Shown: in pieces, positions 7,274 to 16,173 of the stretch | Numbering within the stretch: the first letter of the stretch is position 1 | Layout: the number at the start of each line of letters is the position of its first letter | Assembly (NCBI RefSeq): GCF_029360705.1 | Contig: NZ_JARKMX010000002.1 | Span: forward strand, 1 to 64,000 | Direction: 5' to 3' | DNA length: 64,000 nt | Source: Paraflavitalea pollutisoli | GTDB taxonomy: Bacteria; Bacteroidota; Bacteroidia; Chitinophagales; Chitinophagaceae | The notes under the pieces: generated by a model | Database searches by the model: none | Seen by the model: the letters and a program-made list of their open reading frames with translations, nothing else | What the model was told of the DNA's origin: nothing | Position numbers and translations under genes: made by a program

Positions 7274-10162
7274 CTACTGGGTGATATTGATCAGATGGTC
7301 GAAGAGATTCACTTCATTGGAAATACCCAGCTTCTTACGCAGGCGGTATCGGCTGGTCTCTACGCCCCTGATCGAGATATTCATCAGCTGGGCGATCTCC
7401 TTGGTACTTAAACTCAGGCGGAGATAGGCTGCCAGCTTCAATTCGGAGGCCGTGATCTCCGGACAGGCGTCTTTGAGCTTGCGCAGGTAATTGGTGTGCA
7501 CCGTATCGAAGTGGTTGGCAAACTGTTCCCATTCCCCATCGTGGTCCAGCTCTTTATCGATGACGCGCATGATGCGCTGAAAGTCCTTGCTTCCTTTGTC
7601 TGCCCCGGCGGTATTTTTATAGATCACCAGGTCTTCCCGCAGCTTGGACAATATCTCCATCTTCCGTACAAGACTCATGGCCGATGAGGCCAACTCGGCA
7701 TTCTTGTGCGACAGTTCTGATTCGAGCTTCTCATTCTTCAGTTCAATGATCTGCTTCTCACTTTTACCGATTTCCAGTTCATGTTGTATCTGCAACCGCT
7801 TTTGCTCTTCGTCGTATTTACGTTGCTGCTCCTGCAGTTTCAGTTGCTGTAGCTTTTTGTATTTCTCCTGCTGACGTTTGTAAAAAACATACAACAACCC
7901 AAACAGGATCACCGCATATAATAAAAATGCCCACCAGCTACGGTACCAGGGTGGCAGGATGCGGAACGACCACGACGCGACCTGCGATTCGCTGCCTGCC
8001 GCGCTGCGAAACTTAACGTGGAAAGTATAACTCCCTTCCGGCAGGTTGGTATAGTCTTTGTCGGCTTTTTTGGTCCACGGCTGGTAATCATCATCGAACC
8101 CCTCCAGGTAGTAACTGTATTCGGTGTGCTGCTCCTGTCCATACAGGTTGGAAGCCACTTCAAAATGCAAAGAGTTTTGCCGGTACCGGATAGCAGGCGT
8201 GGCGCCGTCCGTGTCACTTTTATACCCCCCATAGATGGCACTGTCGGCATTGCTGACCATGCGGATACGTGCCAACAACGGATGTTTGTTTTTCCTGTAT
8301 TGGGCGTAGTTTAGGTGAATGAACCCTTTCTCAGCAGCAACGATCACATTGCTGCTGTCGATCACATTGATGTGTTCGAAACCACTGCCCATGACTTTAT
8401 CGTCGAGTTCAGAGATATACAGTACAGCGGGTTCCTTGCCCGACCGGTCGATGATACCGATATGTTTGTCGCGGCTAAACCACAGGTTGCCAAAACGGTC
8501 TTCGTGGATATAGCTGGGAATCATGCCAAACAGTTTTTCCCAGGCTACCGACCGTACAAAGTCTTTTTTCTGCTCATCGTACTCGAAGATGCCATTGTCG
8601 GAAGTGATGACGAGTTTATCGAAGATCTTGTACAGGTGATTGTGGTTGGGCGACAGGATACCGCCGTGGTCCTGGTAGGGCATGGAGACCGGTTTACCGG
8701 CCACGTTGAACGCTACCTTGTACAGTCCTTTATAAGGGTGGGCAATCCAGATCGTGTCATGATGAATCGCCACGTAGCGCGCCGATTCGAACACGGCATT
8801 GACTACCGGGTTGAAGAAACTACCGTTGGTATAGTTGTAAAAATTGATCCCATTGTACGTTCCGGCGAATACTACCGGCGAGGGTTGCGTGGTATAGAGT
8901 GGCTTGAACAGCCAGAAGCCCGTGCGGTCGTCGACGATCTTAATGGCATCCTGTATCACTTCATAGGCGCCCCGGTTGTGCGCCACCAGCAATCGTCCAT
9001 TCACTTCCGACAAGCCCCATACCTGGCCTTCTGTTTTGGGCACAAAGGCAAACGCTTTATTCGCATAACTCAGGTCTTTATCGGCTGTGTTGACGGGCAC
9101 CCGGTACAGTCCGGTAGACAGGCCGCAATACAACTGACCGTTGAACAAGGCAGAGGTGTAGCCGGCATTGCGGTCTTCCCCATCAGGGTAGATATTCTTG
9201 ATGGCGTTGTTATACGCCACGAGGTCGATACCATTGTCGAGCCCCAGCCATAGGTTCTGGTCCCGATCCAATTTAATGCTCAGGATATTGTTGCTTTGAA
9301 TGCCCTCTTTTTTGGAGAAGCGCTGAATGAACTCTCCCCGCCTGTTGATGACTACACAACCCACGATATTGGTCACCAGCGCGATGCGATCGGGAGATAG
9401 CAACGTAGCGCTGTAAATGTTCTTACCGATGATATCCCGGATACCGGGGGCGTCAAAGAAACTGATGGCCCCCTGCTTCAGCAGGAACAGGCCATGGTTC
9501 AGGGTACAAAGCAGCACGCTGTCTTGCCCGATGGGCAGGGCCGTCGTCAACCGCACGTCTTTGGGCAGGGCGCCTGTGTTGATCACGGGTTGCCATTCGC
9601 CCCGGTTGTAGGCTACCAGTTTTTTGGTGAAGTCATAAGCGATGAGACCTTCTGGCGTGACGGCCATGAAAGCCCAGTCGATGCTTTTGTGTACGGTAAT
9701 GGAATGTCCTTCCAGTTCAAAGATCTTTTTGTTGGAGCGGAAGAAGATACGTTGTTGCCAGCTGCAGACATTCCAAACATCTGCAAAGTCATTATCGTTG
9801 GCTGGCACCAGCGGCTTTAAGGAAGTGAAGTGGAGTTCGCCATCGAGACCTGGTGAGAAATACCCAAAATCGCCCTGCCCCCCAACATACACCCGGTTGT
9901 TGTCACCAATGGCCAGCGACCGCACGATGGTGCCACCCGGCAGCGGATAGGTGCGCCAGTTGGTGCCATCGAAAACCAGTAAGCCTTTGTTATTGGCGAA
10001 ATAGAGCAAGCCATTTTTGTCCTGGGCGATCTGCCAGTTCTGGCTGCCCGCATTGTAGGCCTGGCGGGTATAATTGACAATAGAAGGTATGCCAATCGTA
10101 TTCTGGGCAAATAGGGCAATACAGCTAAAGCAAAAAATAATGAGTGATGTAACTTGTCGCAT
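7274..10162 (-). CDS. Membrane-anchored propeller sensor with LuxR-type HTH (one-component regulator)
   Basis: Protein of 962 residues. A signal sequence (1-19) is followed by about 620 residues of beta-propeller repeats of the two-component-regulator type (ENLWLGLDNGI, GNLWFSRDKHIG). A Y_Y_Y domain lies at about 665-740 (TEYSYYLEGFDDDYQPW, TNLPEGSYTFHVKF), a single membrane helix at about 742-762, a long Lys/Glu/Gln-rich coiled coil at about 763-855, and a LuxR/GerE-type helix-turn-helix at about 904-962 (STKEIAQLMNISIRGVETSRYRLRKKL in two parts). There is no kinase or receiver domain, so signal detection in the periplasm appears coupled directly to DNA binding at the membrane. It is convergent with the chitinase and may control the hydrolase locus; that link is inference. 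Confidence 0.87.
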   Translation of the reverse strand: MRQVTSLIIFCFSCIALFAQNTIGIPSIVNYTRQAYNAGSQNWQIAQDKNGLLYFANNKGLLVFDGTNWRTYPLPGGTIVRSLAIGDNNRVYVGGQGDFGYFSPGLDGELHFTSLKPLVPANDNDFADVWNVCSWQQRIFFRSNKKIFELEGHSITVHKSIDWAFMAVTPEGLIAYDFTKKLVAYNRGEWQPVINTGALPKDVRLTTALPIGQDSVLLCTLNHGLFLLKQGAISFFDAPGIRDIIGKNIYSATLLSPDRIALVTNIVGCVVINRRGEFIQRFSKKEGIQSNNILSIKLDRDQNLWLGLDNGIDLVAYNNAIKNIYPDGEDRNAGYTSALFNGQLYCGLSTGLYRVPVNTADKDLSYANKAFAFVPKTEGQVWGLSEVNGRLLVAHNRGAYEVIQDAIKIVDDRTGFWLFKPLYTTQPSPVVFAGTYNGINFYNYTNGSFFNPVVNAVFESARYVAIHHDTIWIAHPYKGLYKVAFNVAGKPVSMPYQDHGGILSPNHNHLYKIFDKLVITSDNGIFEYDEQKKDFVRSVAWEKLFGMIPSYIHEDRFGNLWFSRDKHIGIIDRSGKEPAVLYISELDDKVMGSGFEHINVIDSSNVIVAAEKGFIHLNYAQYRKNKHPLLARIRMVSNADSAIYGGYKSDTDGATPAIRYRQNSLHFEVASNLYGQEQHTEYSYYLEGFDDDYQPWTKKADKDYTNLPEGSYTFHVKFRSAAGSESQVASWSFRILPPWYRSWWAFLLYAVILFGLLYVFYKRQQEKYKKLQQLKLQEQQRKYDEEQKRLQIQHELEIGKSEKQIIELKNEKLESELSHKNAELASSAMSLVRKMEILSKLREDLVIYKNTAGADKGSKDFQRIMRVIDKELDHDGEWEQFANHFDTVHTNYLRKLKDACPEITASELKLAAYLRLSLSTKEIAQLMNISIRGVETSRYRLRKKLGISNEVNLFDHLINITQ

Positions 10163-10216
10163 AAGGAAAAGCAGTCCTGACGCGTGAAGTTAAAGATCAC
10201 TCATTAAATATTCGAA

Positions 10217-10837
10217 CTATTTATTAAATACGTGGGCGTTGGCCTTGTCGATCTCATCCTGGGTGATCGTGTGGCCCATATTTGGATATACTATTTCGGA
10301 AACGTTTGCATGCTTATCCTTCAGTATGTTGGACGTGGCATATACCCTTTCTACCGGTACGTGCATATCGGGATCGCTGGTACCGATAAAGACCGGTGTT
10401 TCTTTAAAATCTCCCTGGTAATGTTCGGGGTAGATCTTATCACCGATCAATCCACCGGTAAAGGCTACCACGCCGCCGTATTGGGTAGCGTTGCGGGTCA
10501 CATACTCCAGCGTAAGACAGGCGCCTTGTGAAAAACCGAGGAAATAAATCTGTTCCCTCTTAAAACCCTGTGTTACCAGGTCCTTCACCACATCGTCAAC
10601 GACCCCGATAGCGGAAGTAAGCCAGGGCTCATTCTGCTGGATCGGCGCCATAAATGAATAGGGGTACCAGGTGTTGTTCGTTGCCTGCGGGGCAACGAGT
10701 GCGTAATCGCGCACGTTCAGGTGTTCGGCGAGGCCCAGTATATTGTCGGCCGTACCGCCCCTTCCATGAAGCATGATCAATACTTTCTTCGCAGCAGACA
10801 ATGGTTGGCCTGCTGTTACAATATCCTTTTGGTGCAT
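10217..10837 (-). CDS. MhqD-like carboxylesterase/phospholipase
   Basis: Protein of 206 residues, an alpha/beta hydrolase of the phospholipase/carboxylesterase family and close to the usual 200-220 residues. The oxyanion region is LHGRGGTADN (23-32), the nucleophile S103 sits in GFSQGA, the acid is D155 or D157 in GTSDPD, and the base is H189 in NMGHT. There is no signal peptide, so it is cytoplasmic. It lies 25 bases downstream of two ring-cleaving dioxygenase genes. In Bacillus the mhqNOD operon likewise joins an MhqO dioxygenase to an MhqD hydrolase for resistance to hydroquinones, which is why MhqD is preferred over a generic esterase. Confidence 0.83.
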   Translation of the reverse strand: MHQKDIVTAGQPLSAAKKVLIMLHGRGGTADNILGLAEHLNVRDYALVAPQATNNTWYPYSFMAPIQQNEPWLTSAIGVVDDVVKDLVTQGFKREQIYFLGFSQGACLTLEYVTRNATQYGGVVAFTGGLIGDKIYPEHYQGDFKETPVFIGTSDPDMHVPVERVYATSNILKDKHANVSEIVYPNMGHTITQDEIDKANAHVFNK

Positions 10838-10862
10838 ATCATTCCTTTTTGAGGAGCCTTAC

Positions 10863-11822
10863 TTACAAGTAATTGGCCAGGTCGATGCCAATGGGCGCAA
10901 GTGTCTGTTCGAGTTGGCTCCTTTTGGGCTCGAACTGTGGTGGCAATTGCAATGCTTCTCCAAGATGCTCCTGGCTTTCATCGACCGAAAACCCAGGACC
11001 TGCCGTCGCTATTTCAAACAATACGCCACCGGGTTCCCGGAAATAGATCGATGTAAAGTATTTACGATCCAGCACCGGTGTCGGGTTGAGCTGACGCTCC
11101 AATACTTTTTTGCGTATGTCTTCCTGCTCGGCCCTGGCGGGTGTACTGAAAGCAATGTGGTGTACGGTACCACTGCCGCCCAGACCGCGAAGGCTATCGG
11201 GTGAGCAGATGATATCGACATAGTTACCGGGCGTATCCTGTGCTGCAAAACGGAAGCGGTTACCTTTTTCGGCGATCAGCACATGATCGAGTTGTTCGGT
11301 CAGTAGACCTGCCGTGCGTTCGTATCCTTCTTCCCAGATCTCTACGTTGTAAAAGCCTTTGATGGCCTGTTCTGCAGGAATAATTCCGTTGCTGTAACCG
11401 GGGCGGGCATCTTTGTTATTGAACACCAGCTCTATTCCCAACCCATCGGTATCTTCAAAATAAACCACCACTTCGTTCTGGAAGCGCTCTTCAGGTTCTT
11501 TGTGTGCGATCCCAAACTTTTTAAGCCTGGTGAGCCAGTAGTCGAGCGAAGCGAGTGGCACTGAGAAAGTCGTGGTATTCAACATGCCCTTACCATGGCG
11601 GCCTCTCTGTAAGCCTTTGTAGGGGAAGAAGGTCATGATACTGCCAGGCCTTCCCATTTCATCGCCATAGTATAAGTGATACACATCCGGTCCATCGAAA
11701 TTGATCGTCTTCTTCACCAACCTGGTGCCGAGTATACCGGCATAAAATTCGAGGTTCTTTTGGGCGTCGCCTGCAATGGCAGTGACATGATGAATACCTG
11801 TAATTAACTTTCCCATATGCAT
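10863..11822 (-). CDS. Ring-cleaving dioxygenase, VOC superfamily (MhqO-like, copy 1)
   Basis: Protein of 319 residues with two vicinal-oxygen-chelate modules. Candidate metal ligands are the His pair in GIHHVTAIAG near the N-terminus, the His pair in VHHIAFS mid-protein, and the Glu in LFEIATAGPGF. Such type I extradiol enzymes open quinol or catechol-like rings with Fe or Mn. ATG codons occur at positions 1 and 3 (11822 and 11816), either usable. It is separated by only 8 bases from the similar gene upstream and by 25 bases from the esterase downstream, so the three form one operon. The tandem copies may differ in substrate. Confidence 0.85.
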   Translation of the reverse strand: MHMGKLITGIHHVTAIAGDAQKNLEFYAGILGTRLVKKTINFDGPDVYHLYYGDEMGRPGSIMTFFPYKGLQRGRHGKGMLNTTTFSVPLASLDYWLTRLKKFGIAHKEPEERFQNEVVVYFEDTDGLGIELVFNNKDARPGYSNGIIPAEQAIKGFYNVEIWEEGYERTAGLLTEQLDHVLIAEKGNRFRFAAQDTPGNYVDIICSPDSLRGLGGSGTVHHIAFSTPARAEQEDIRKKVLERQLNPTPVLDRKYFTSIYFREPGGVLFEIATAGPGFSVDESQEHLGEALQLPPQFEPKRSQLEQTLAPIGIDLANYL

Positions 11823-11830
11823 TTAGAGTA

Positions 11831-12766
11831 TTAGTGCAATACTGGCAATTGCTTTTCGATCTGCTTTCTCATCGGTTCGTACTGAGCAGGCAACCGGAGG
11901 TTGGTACCCAGTTCGGCAACTGACTCATCGGTGGCAAAACCAGGATTGTCAGAAGCTATTTCGAACAATACGCCACCGGGCTCGCGGAAATACAGGGAGT
12001 AGAAATAATTACGGTCGATCTTGGGCGTGATGTTGAAACCACGTTTTTCGACTTTCTCCCTGAACTCCATCAACACATTATCATCGGCCACCCGGAATGC
12101 CACGTGATGATTGGTACCACCTGCTACCTGTCCGATCTTACCTTCGGGATCTTCAATGATGTCAACGATCGCTGCGTTCTCTACCGCATCGGTTACAAAA
12201 CGATAGCGATTTCCTTCCTGCTCCAGCAACTTGTAACCAAAGATATCGGTCAGCACGGCTACGGTACCCTTGATGCTTCTCAGCGTGAGGGTAATGCTGT
12301 GAAACCCTTTGGTGGCTGCTTCTTCTTTTACATCATTGGTGGTCCAGGCCTTGCGGCTATCGGCAGCTTTGGATACATTGAGCGCCAGCTTCAAACCATC
12401 CGGATCCTGGAAGGGCAGGTACAGTTCACCAAAACGTTCGCCGGTGGCTTCCTGTTTTACTTTAAACTGATCAAAGCGGTCTTTCCAGAATTCGAGGCTA
12501 CCTGCTGGTACGCTGTACCCGATCTCGGTGGCCATGCCGGTGCCGGCATAACCAGGGGTGATACCTTCCCAGGGAAAGAAAGTCAGGATGGTTCCGGGAT
12601 TGCCCACTTCGTTACCATAGTAGAAATGGTAAGTACCCGGATCATCAAAGTTAACTGTCTTCTTTACTAAGCGCAAACCCAGCACCCTGGTATAAAAATC
12701 AAAATTACGTTGGGCATTTCCTGCGATGGCAGTGATATGGTGCAAGCCCAATATCCTGTTGTTCAT
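11831..12766 (-). CDS. Ring-cleaving dioxygenase, VOC superfamily (MhqO-like, copy 2)
   Basis: Protein of 311 residues, paralogous to the next gene downstream across its whole length (shared GxHHxTAIAGxAQxN start, KKTxNFDxPxxYHxYYG block, and LFEIAxxxPGF). The putative ligands are GLHHITAIAG, NHHVAFRV and the Glu of LFEIASDNPGF. It starts 13 bases after the YceI gene. Family knowledge points to detoxification of hydroquinone or related electrophiles; no substrate can be read from sequence alone. Confidence 0.85.
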   Translation of the reverse strand: MNNRILGLHHITAIAGNAQRNFDFYTRVLGLRLVKKTVNFDDPGTYHFYYGNEVGNPGTILTFFPWEGITPGYAGTGMATEIGYSVPAGSLEFWKDRFDQFKVKQEATGERFGELYLPFQDPDGLKLALNVSKAADSRKAWTTNDVKEEAATKGFHSITLTLRSIKGTVAVLTDIFGYKLLEQEGNRYRFVTDAVENAAIVDIIEDPEGKIGQVAGGTNHHVAFRVADDNVLMEFREKVEKRGFNITPKIDRNYFYSLYFREPGGVLFEIASDNPGFATDESVAELGTNLRLPAQYEPMRKQIEKQLPVLH

Positions 12767-12779
12767 AAAAATGGTCTCC

Positions 12780-13313
12780 TTATGCTTGTTTAATTAACTG
12801 GAACTCGCCGGCAAATTTCACTTCATCACTTACGACTACACTTCCTGCTTCTGTTACGGCGCCCCAGCCCAATCCAAATTCTTTACGATTCAATTTTCCG
12901 GTTACGGTGAAACCAGCTTTTGTTTGTCCGTAGGGGTCTACAGTGATACCACCAAATTCAACATTGGCCACTACATTACCGGTTACGCCTCTCAGGGTCA
13001 GCGCACCTTGCAGTTTGCCTTCTTCCTTGGTTCCGGTGTATTTGATACCGCTGAACTTGATCTCGTTGAATTCTTCTGCATTGAAGAAATCAGCGGAACG
13101 GAGGTGATTGTCTCTTTGTTCGTTGTTGGTATCGATAGAGCTTACATCGGCCGTGAACTCGATTTTGGAAGCGTTCGTGAAATCATCGCCAGGTGTATCC
13201 ACTTCGAGGTTGAACTTCTTGAAATAACCTGTCACGGTGGTGATCATCAGGTGTTTTACTTTGAACTGAATTTCGCTGTGTGCTGGATCGAGAATCCATT
13301 TAGTCTTTGACAT
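12780..13313 (-). CDS. YceI-family lipid/isoprenoid-binding protein (copy 1)
   Basis: Protein of 177 residues covering one complete YceI lipocalin-like barrel: WILDPAHSEIQFKVKHLMI at the start, NEQRDNHLRSADFFNAEEF in the middle and RKEFGLGWGAVTEAG-VVSDEVKFAGEFQL at the end. There is no signal peptide, unlike Escherichia coli YceI. Homologues bind polyprenyl chains such as octaprenyl phenols. As first gene of the operon with two ring-cleaving dioxygenases and an esterase, it could present or buffer quinone-like substrates; this is inference from position. Confidence 0.85.
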   Translation of the reverse strand: MSKTKWILDPAHSEIQFKVKHLMITTVTGYFKKFNLEVDTPGDDFTNASKIEFTADVSSIDTNNEQRDNHLRSADFFNAEEFNEIKFSGIKYTGTKEEGKLQGALTLRGVTGNVVANVEFGGITVDPYGQTKAGFTVTGKLNRKEFGLGWGAVTEAGSVVVSDEVKFAGEFQLIKQA

Positions 13314-13655
13314 GTTGTGTTAATTTATTGATTATCAATTTGTGTTTGTGTCATATTGACTATACAAAGTTGCAACATTAATAGGACTTGGGGAATAGCT
13401 ATACGGCGGAAAGAGTTGTACATTTTATGGGTCGTAGTCGGACAGCGGGCAAAAGCAGCAAATTCGAAAGTGGTGTTCCTGGTTGAGGGGGCTGCGTTTT
13501 TTCCAGGGTACCACCATCACGTAAGTATTCAGAACCAATATATTGAATAGAAAAACACTTATTTCAATAAGCGAACGGTGTACCTGTTCAGCTGACTGGG
13601 TGACGTTGCTGCAAAAGATGGTCCACCCAGAAAGATCCTGTGCGGTCGGCGGTTA
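13314..13655. other. Intergenic region upstream of the YceI-dioxygenase operon
   Basis: 342 bases with no supported gene. It should hold the operon promoter on the minus strand; no convincing -33/-7 pair was identified. A perfect 14-base palindrome (CTTATTTCAATAAG) lies at 13558-13571 and could be an operator or chance. Confidence 0.5.
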
Positions 13656-14201
13656 TTAGGAAGGCAGCTTCAATAGTTGTACATCACAATGCAAAATGAC
13701 CTCGTCGGAGAGCAGTAAGCCGTGTTTGTCGATGTGCTGGTTCCAGGTAATGTTGAAATCTTTGCGGTTCAATTTGGCATCCAGCGTAAATCCAGCTTTT
13801 ACATTACCCATGGGATCGGGAGAAGATCCTACATGCTGCGCCTGCAGGGTAATATCCTGGTCGATGCCTTTGATCGTCAGGGTGCCGTTAGCCTCAATCT
13901 GATCCCCCTGCACCCGTACTTGTTTCGACTTCCAGGTAATCATGGGGAAGTTCGCCGCATCGAAGAAATCGGTTGAGCGCAGGTGGTTGTCTCTTTCTTC
14001 ATTGCCGGTATACACGGAATTGGTATAGATCGTCAACTGGGCCTGGCTTCCGTTGAAGTTGTCTTCGGTCGTTACGACAGATCCTTCGAACTGGTTGAAC
14101 CAGCCTGATACGGGAGTCAGCAACAGATACTTCGTATCGAACCTGATCCTGGAATGCACGGGATCGATCACCCAAACCGATTCTTTCTTTTTTTCTTCCA
14201 T
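13656..14201 (-). CDS. YceI-family protein (copy 2)
   Basis: Protein of 181 residues with one YceI barrel: VWVIDPVHSRIRFDTKYLLL, NEERDNHLRSTDFFDAANF and RKDFNITWNQ-LLSDEVILHCDVQL. It is diverged from the copy at 12780-13313 but alignable throughout. An acidic/lysine-rich leader (MEEKKKES) and no signal peptide suggest a cytoplasmic protein. It lies 342 bases upstream of the other copy in the same direction, so it probably has its own transcript or shares a long leader. Confidence 0.83.
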   Translation of the reverse strand: MEEKKKESVWVIDPVHSRIRFDTKYLLLTPVSGWFNQFEGSVVTTEDNFNGSQAQLTIYTNSVYTGNEERDNHLRSTDFFDAANFPMITWKSKQVRVQGDQIEANGTLTIKGIDQDITLQAQHVGSSPDPMGNVKAGFTLDAKLNRKDFNITWNQHIDKHGLLLSDEVILHCDVQLLKLPS

Positions 14202-14371
14202 ACCTAACCTTTATACCGCAGAGCCTCGATGCAGCCTGCTTAATGAGCTGTGAATATAATATGGTAATGTACTGTCGCCAAATTAATTATGACTAAACCG
14301 CCACGGGTTGCCGCGCAAGCCGGCATCCTGTGACGGTTAGTACTGCTGCTGTTATAACCATCTGTTATCGA

Positions 14372-14845
14372 CTAACGTAAATGCGATCGTAACATCCAGG
14401 CCATTTTCTCGTGGGTTTCTACCAGTCCGGTGATGAAGTCGCTGGTACCCGCATCCTGCAGTTCGTTGGCAAAACGATTGATATTGCCGCGCAGGAAGAC
14501 GATGATGCTTTCATGATCACCCAAAAGTTCCTTTTCGTACCCCGCGCTGGTGTTCGGTTCGCGGATCAATTCGGTGAGGTGCGTCAGTTGCAGGAATTGC
14601 TTGAGGGTGGCAGGTGCATAATGTCCGATGGAACGGATACGTTCTGCCACATCATCCATGATCTCGTCCAACTGCTCGTACTGTGCTTCAAAGAACTTAT
14701 GCTTGGAGTAAAAATCCGGGCCTTCCACATTCCAGTGCGCGTTGCGGGTCTTTGTGTACAACAGATACTCGTCGGCCAATAATTTGGTCAGGGTATGCGC
14801 TACTTCTGTCAGGTGCTGCTGATCGATGCCTATTGCGGGTGCCAT
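14372..14845 (-). CDS. dps: Dps-family ferritin-like DNA protection protein
   Basis: The start at 14845 (MAPAIGIDQQ) gives 157 residues, the normal Dps length; the in-frame ATG at 14911 would add an unrelated 22-residue leader. The four-helix Dps fold shows the ferroxidase helix block with NAHWNVEGPDFYSKHKFFE and QYEQLDEIMDDVAERIRSIG, carrying the usual His, Asp and Glu ligands. Dps oxidises Fe(II) with hydrogen peroxide, stores iron and coats DNA in stress. It sits near YceI and the quinone-detoxification operon, consistent with an oxidative-stress neighbourhood. Confidence 0.9.
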   Translation of the reverse strand: MAPAIGIDQQHLTEVAHTLTKLLADEYLLYTKTRNAHWNVEGPDFYSKHKFFEAQYEQLDEIMDDVAERIRSIGHYAPATLKQFLQLTHLTELIREPNTSAGYEKELLGDHESIIVFLRGNINRFANELQDAGTSDFITGLVETHEKMAWMLRSHLR

Positions 14846-14980
14846 AGTTTTTGTTTTGTGTGGTATGCAATGATGCTTTACAAAACTACTGGCGGCCGCC
14901 CCGCCAATCAATTGACAATTGGAGGATAGAGATGTATATTTTATAGGTACCCGGCCGCCAGGCTGGCCCTTTTCGCCTGC

Positions 14981-15886
14981 CTAGGCCTTCTGGAACTGGT
15001 AAGCCGTCTGCTTCTTGAAATCGGTAAAGCTTTGTCCGGACACATTCTTGAAAAACTTACTAAAATGGGCGATATCATCGAAACCAAGGTGGTAAGCGAT
15101 CTCCTTCATACTGGAATCGGAATAGGTAGCATGCCGCTTGGCCTCCAGTACGATCCTTTGTTGTATATGGTGACTGGCCGGAAATCCCGACACTTTCTTC
15201 ACCACTTCGTTGAGGTAGTTGGGGGTCACGGACAGGTGTTCGGCATATTCCGTGACCTTCTTATGGGTGATGAACTTATTCTCTATGACGTTAAAGAATT
15301 TCTTGACCAGGTCGGCATTCCTCGTTTGCCCGATGGCCTGACTGTTGGTGTCGGTTTGACGGGCGAGGTAGATCAATAATATCTTGAAATAGCCGATCAG
15401 GATCTCTGACCGTAGCAGGAAGAAGTTTTCAAACTCCCGGGTGATCTTACGGATCAACAGGTTGACCTCATGGGCCGACTCATCATCGAGGGTGGCCACC
15501 AGTGTGCCGGGGGCTGTAGTAGGCCCCTGATCGCTAAACCAACCGCCTGGCCGGTCCTGCGCCAGGAAGAGGAACTCCTTCGAGAAGGAGATCACATACC
15601 CACCGACCTGGTCGCAATCTTTCAGCTGGTGCACCTGCCCGGGTGCCGCGCAACAGATCATATTGGCCCCCACAGTATGCCTGGTGAGGTCGACAAGGTA
15701 GGTACCCCGGCCTTCGCTGATCCAGGTAAACTCGTAATAACCGTGCCTGTGCGGCGCTTGGTTCTGTTGACGGTTGCGTTCCATCCATCCGATGGGTCGT
15801 ATCTCAAAGGGCAGGTTGTTGGCCTGAAATGGTATGCTTTCGCTAAGGTCGGTTACGGTTTTCCCCTGTTGTTTTTCGCGTAACAT
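14981..15886 (-). CDS. AraC-family transcriptional regulator (paralogue A)
   Basis: An N-terminal cupin-type sensor domain (APHRHGYYEFTWISEGRG) is followed by a C-terminal AraC double helix-turn-helix (VTPNYLNEVVKKVSGFPAS; SMKEIAYHLGFDDIAHFSKFFKN). The start at 15886 (MLREKQ) gives 301 residues and matches the paralogue at 24379-25248; an in-frame ATG at 15976 would add 30 residues with no counterpart there. The two paralogues share long identical stretches in the linker and the HTH, so this is a fairly recent duplication and they may bind similar sites. The target is unknown; the Dps gene 135 bases downstream in the same direction is a candidate. Confidence 0.83.
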   Translation of the reverse strand: MLREKQQGKTVTDLSESIPFQANNLPFEIRPIGWMERNRQQNQAPHRHGYYEFTWISEGRGTYLVDLTRHTVGANMICCAAPGQVHQLKDCDQVGGYVISFSKEFLFLAQDRPGGWFSDQGPTTAPGTLVATLDDESAHEVNLLIRKITREFENFFLLRSEILIGYFKILLIYLARQTDTNSQAIGQTRNADLVKKFFNVIENKFITHKKVTEYAEHLSVTPNYLNEVVKKVSGFPASHHIQQRIVLEAKRHATYSDSSMKEIAYHLGFDDIAHFSKFFKNVSGQSFTDFKKQTAYQFQKA

Positions 15887-16082
15887 ATCGATTGGTTTTT
15901 GGCAGTGGTCGGGCAAGTCGACCAGGTGAACGGGCATGTTGTTTACATCTACCAGATTCCAAATGCCAAGCCACAATATGCCGGAATTAAAATACCGGGC
16001 AAGGCGAAGTATAAAACGCAGTCTGGGAGTGCATCCGGCTCGATTAGCGGTTTTGCTGTATATGTGCAGCGTAGGTACGAGA

Positions 16083-16129
16083 CTCCGAAAAAATCGGAGC
16101 TTTTTTACTAAACTCCGACAAAGTTGGAG
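16083..16129. repeat. Tandem pair of CTCCGA palindromes
   Basis: Two hairpins lie 13 bases apart: CTCCGA-A5-TCGGAG (16083-16099), followed on the plus strand by a run of six T, and CTCCGAC-AAA-GTTGGAG (16113-16129). They lie between the sigma-54 regulator stop and the AraC start, both read on the minus strand, so they could end the regulator transcript; the minus-strand T tracts are weak. The similar arms suggest one sequence family. Confidence 0.6.
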
Positions 16130-16173
16130 CGCCGAAGGTTTAAAACGGTGTATTATCAGGTAACCAGTGTTGC

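Noticed and set aside
8315-9253. Plus-strand frame of 312 codons opposite the propeller regulator
   Set aside because: Shadow of a gene with clear domain structure; no start context or motif.
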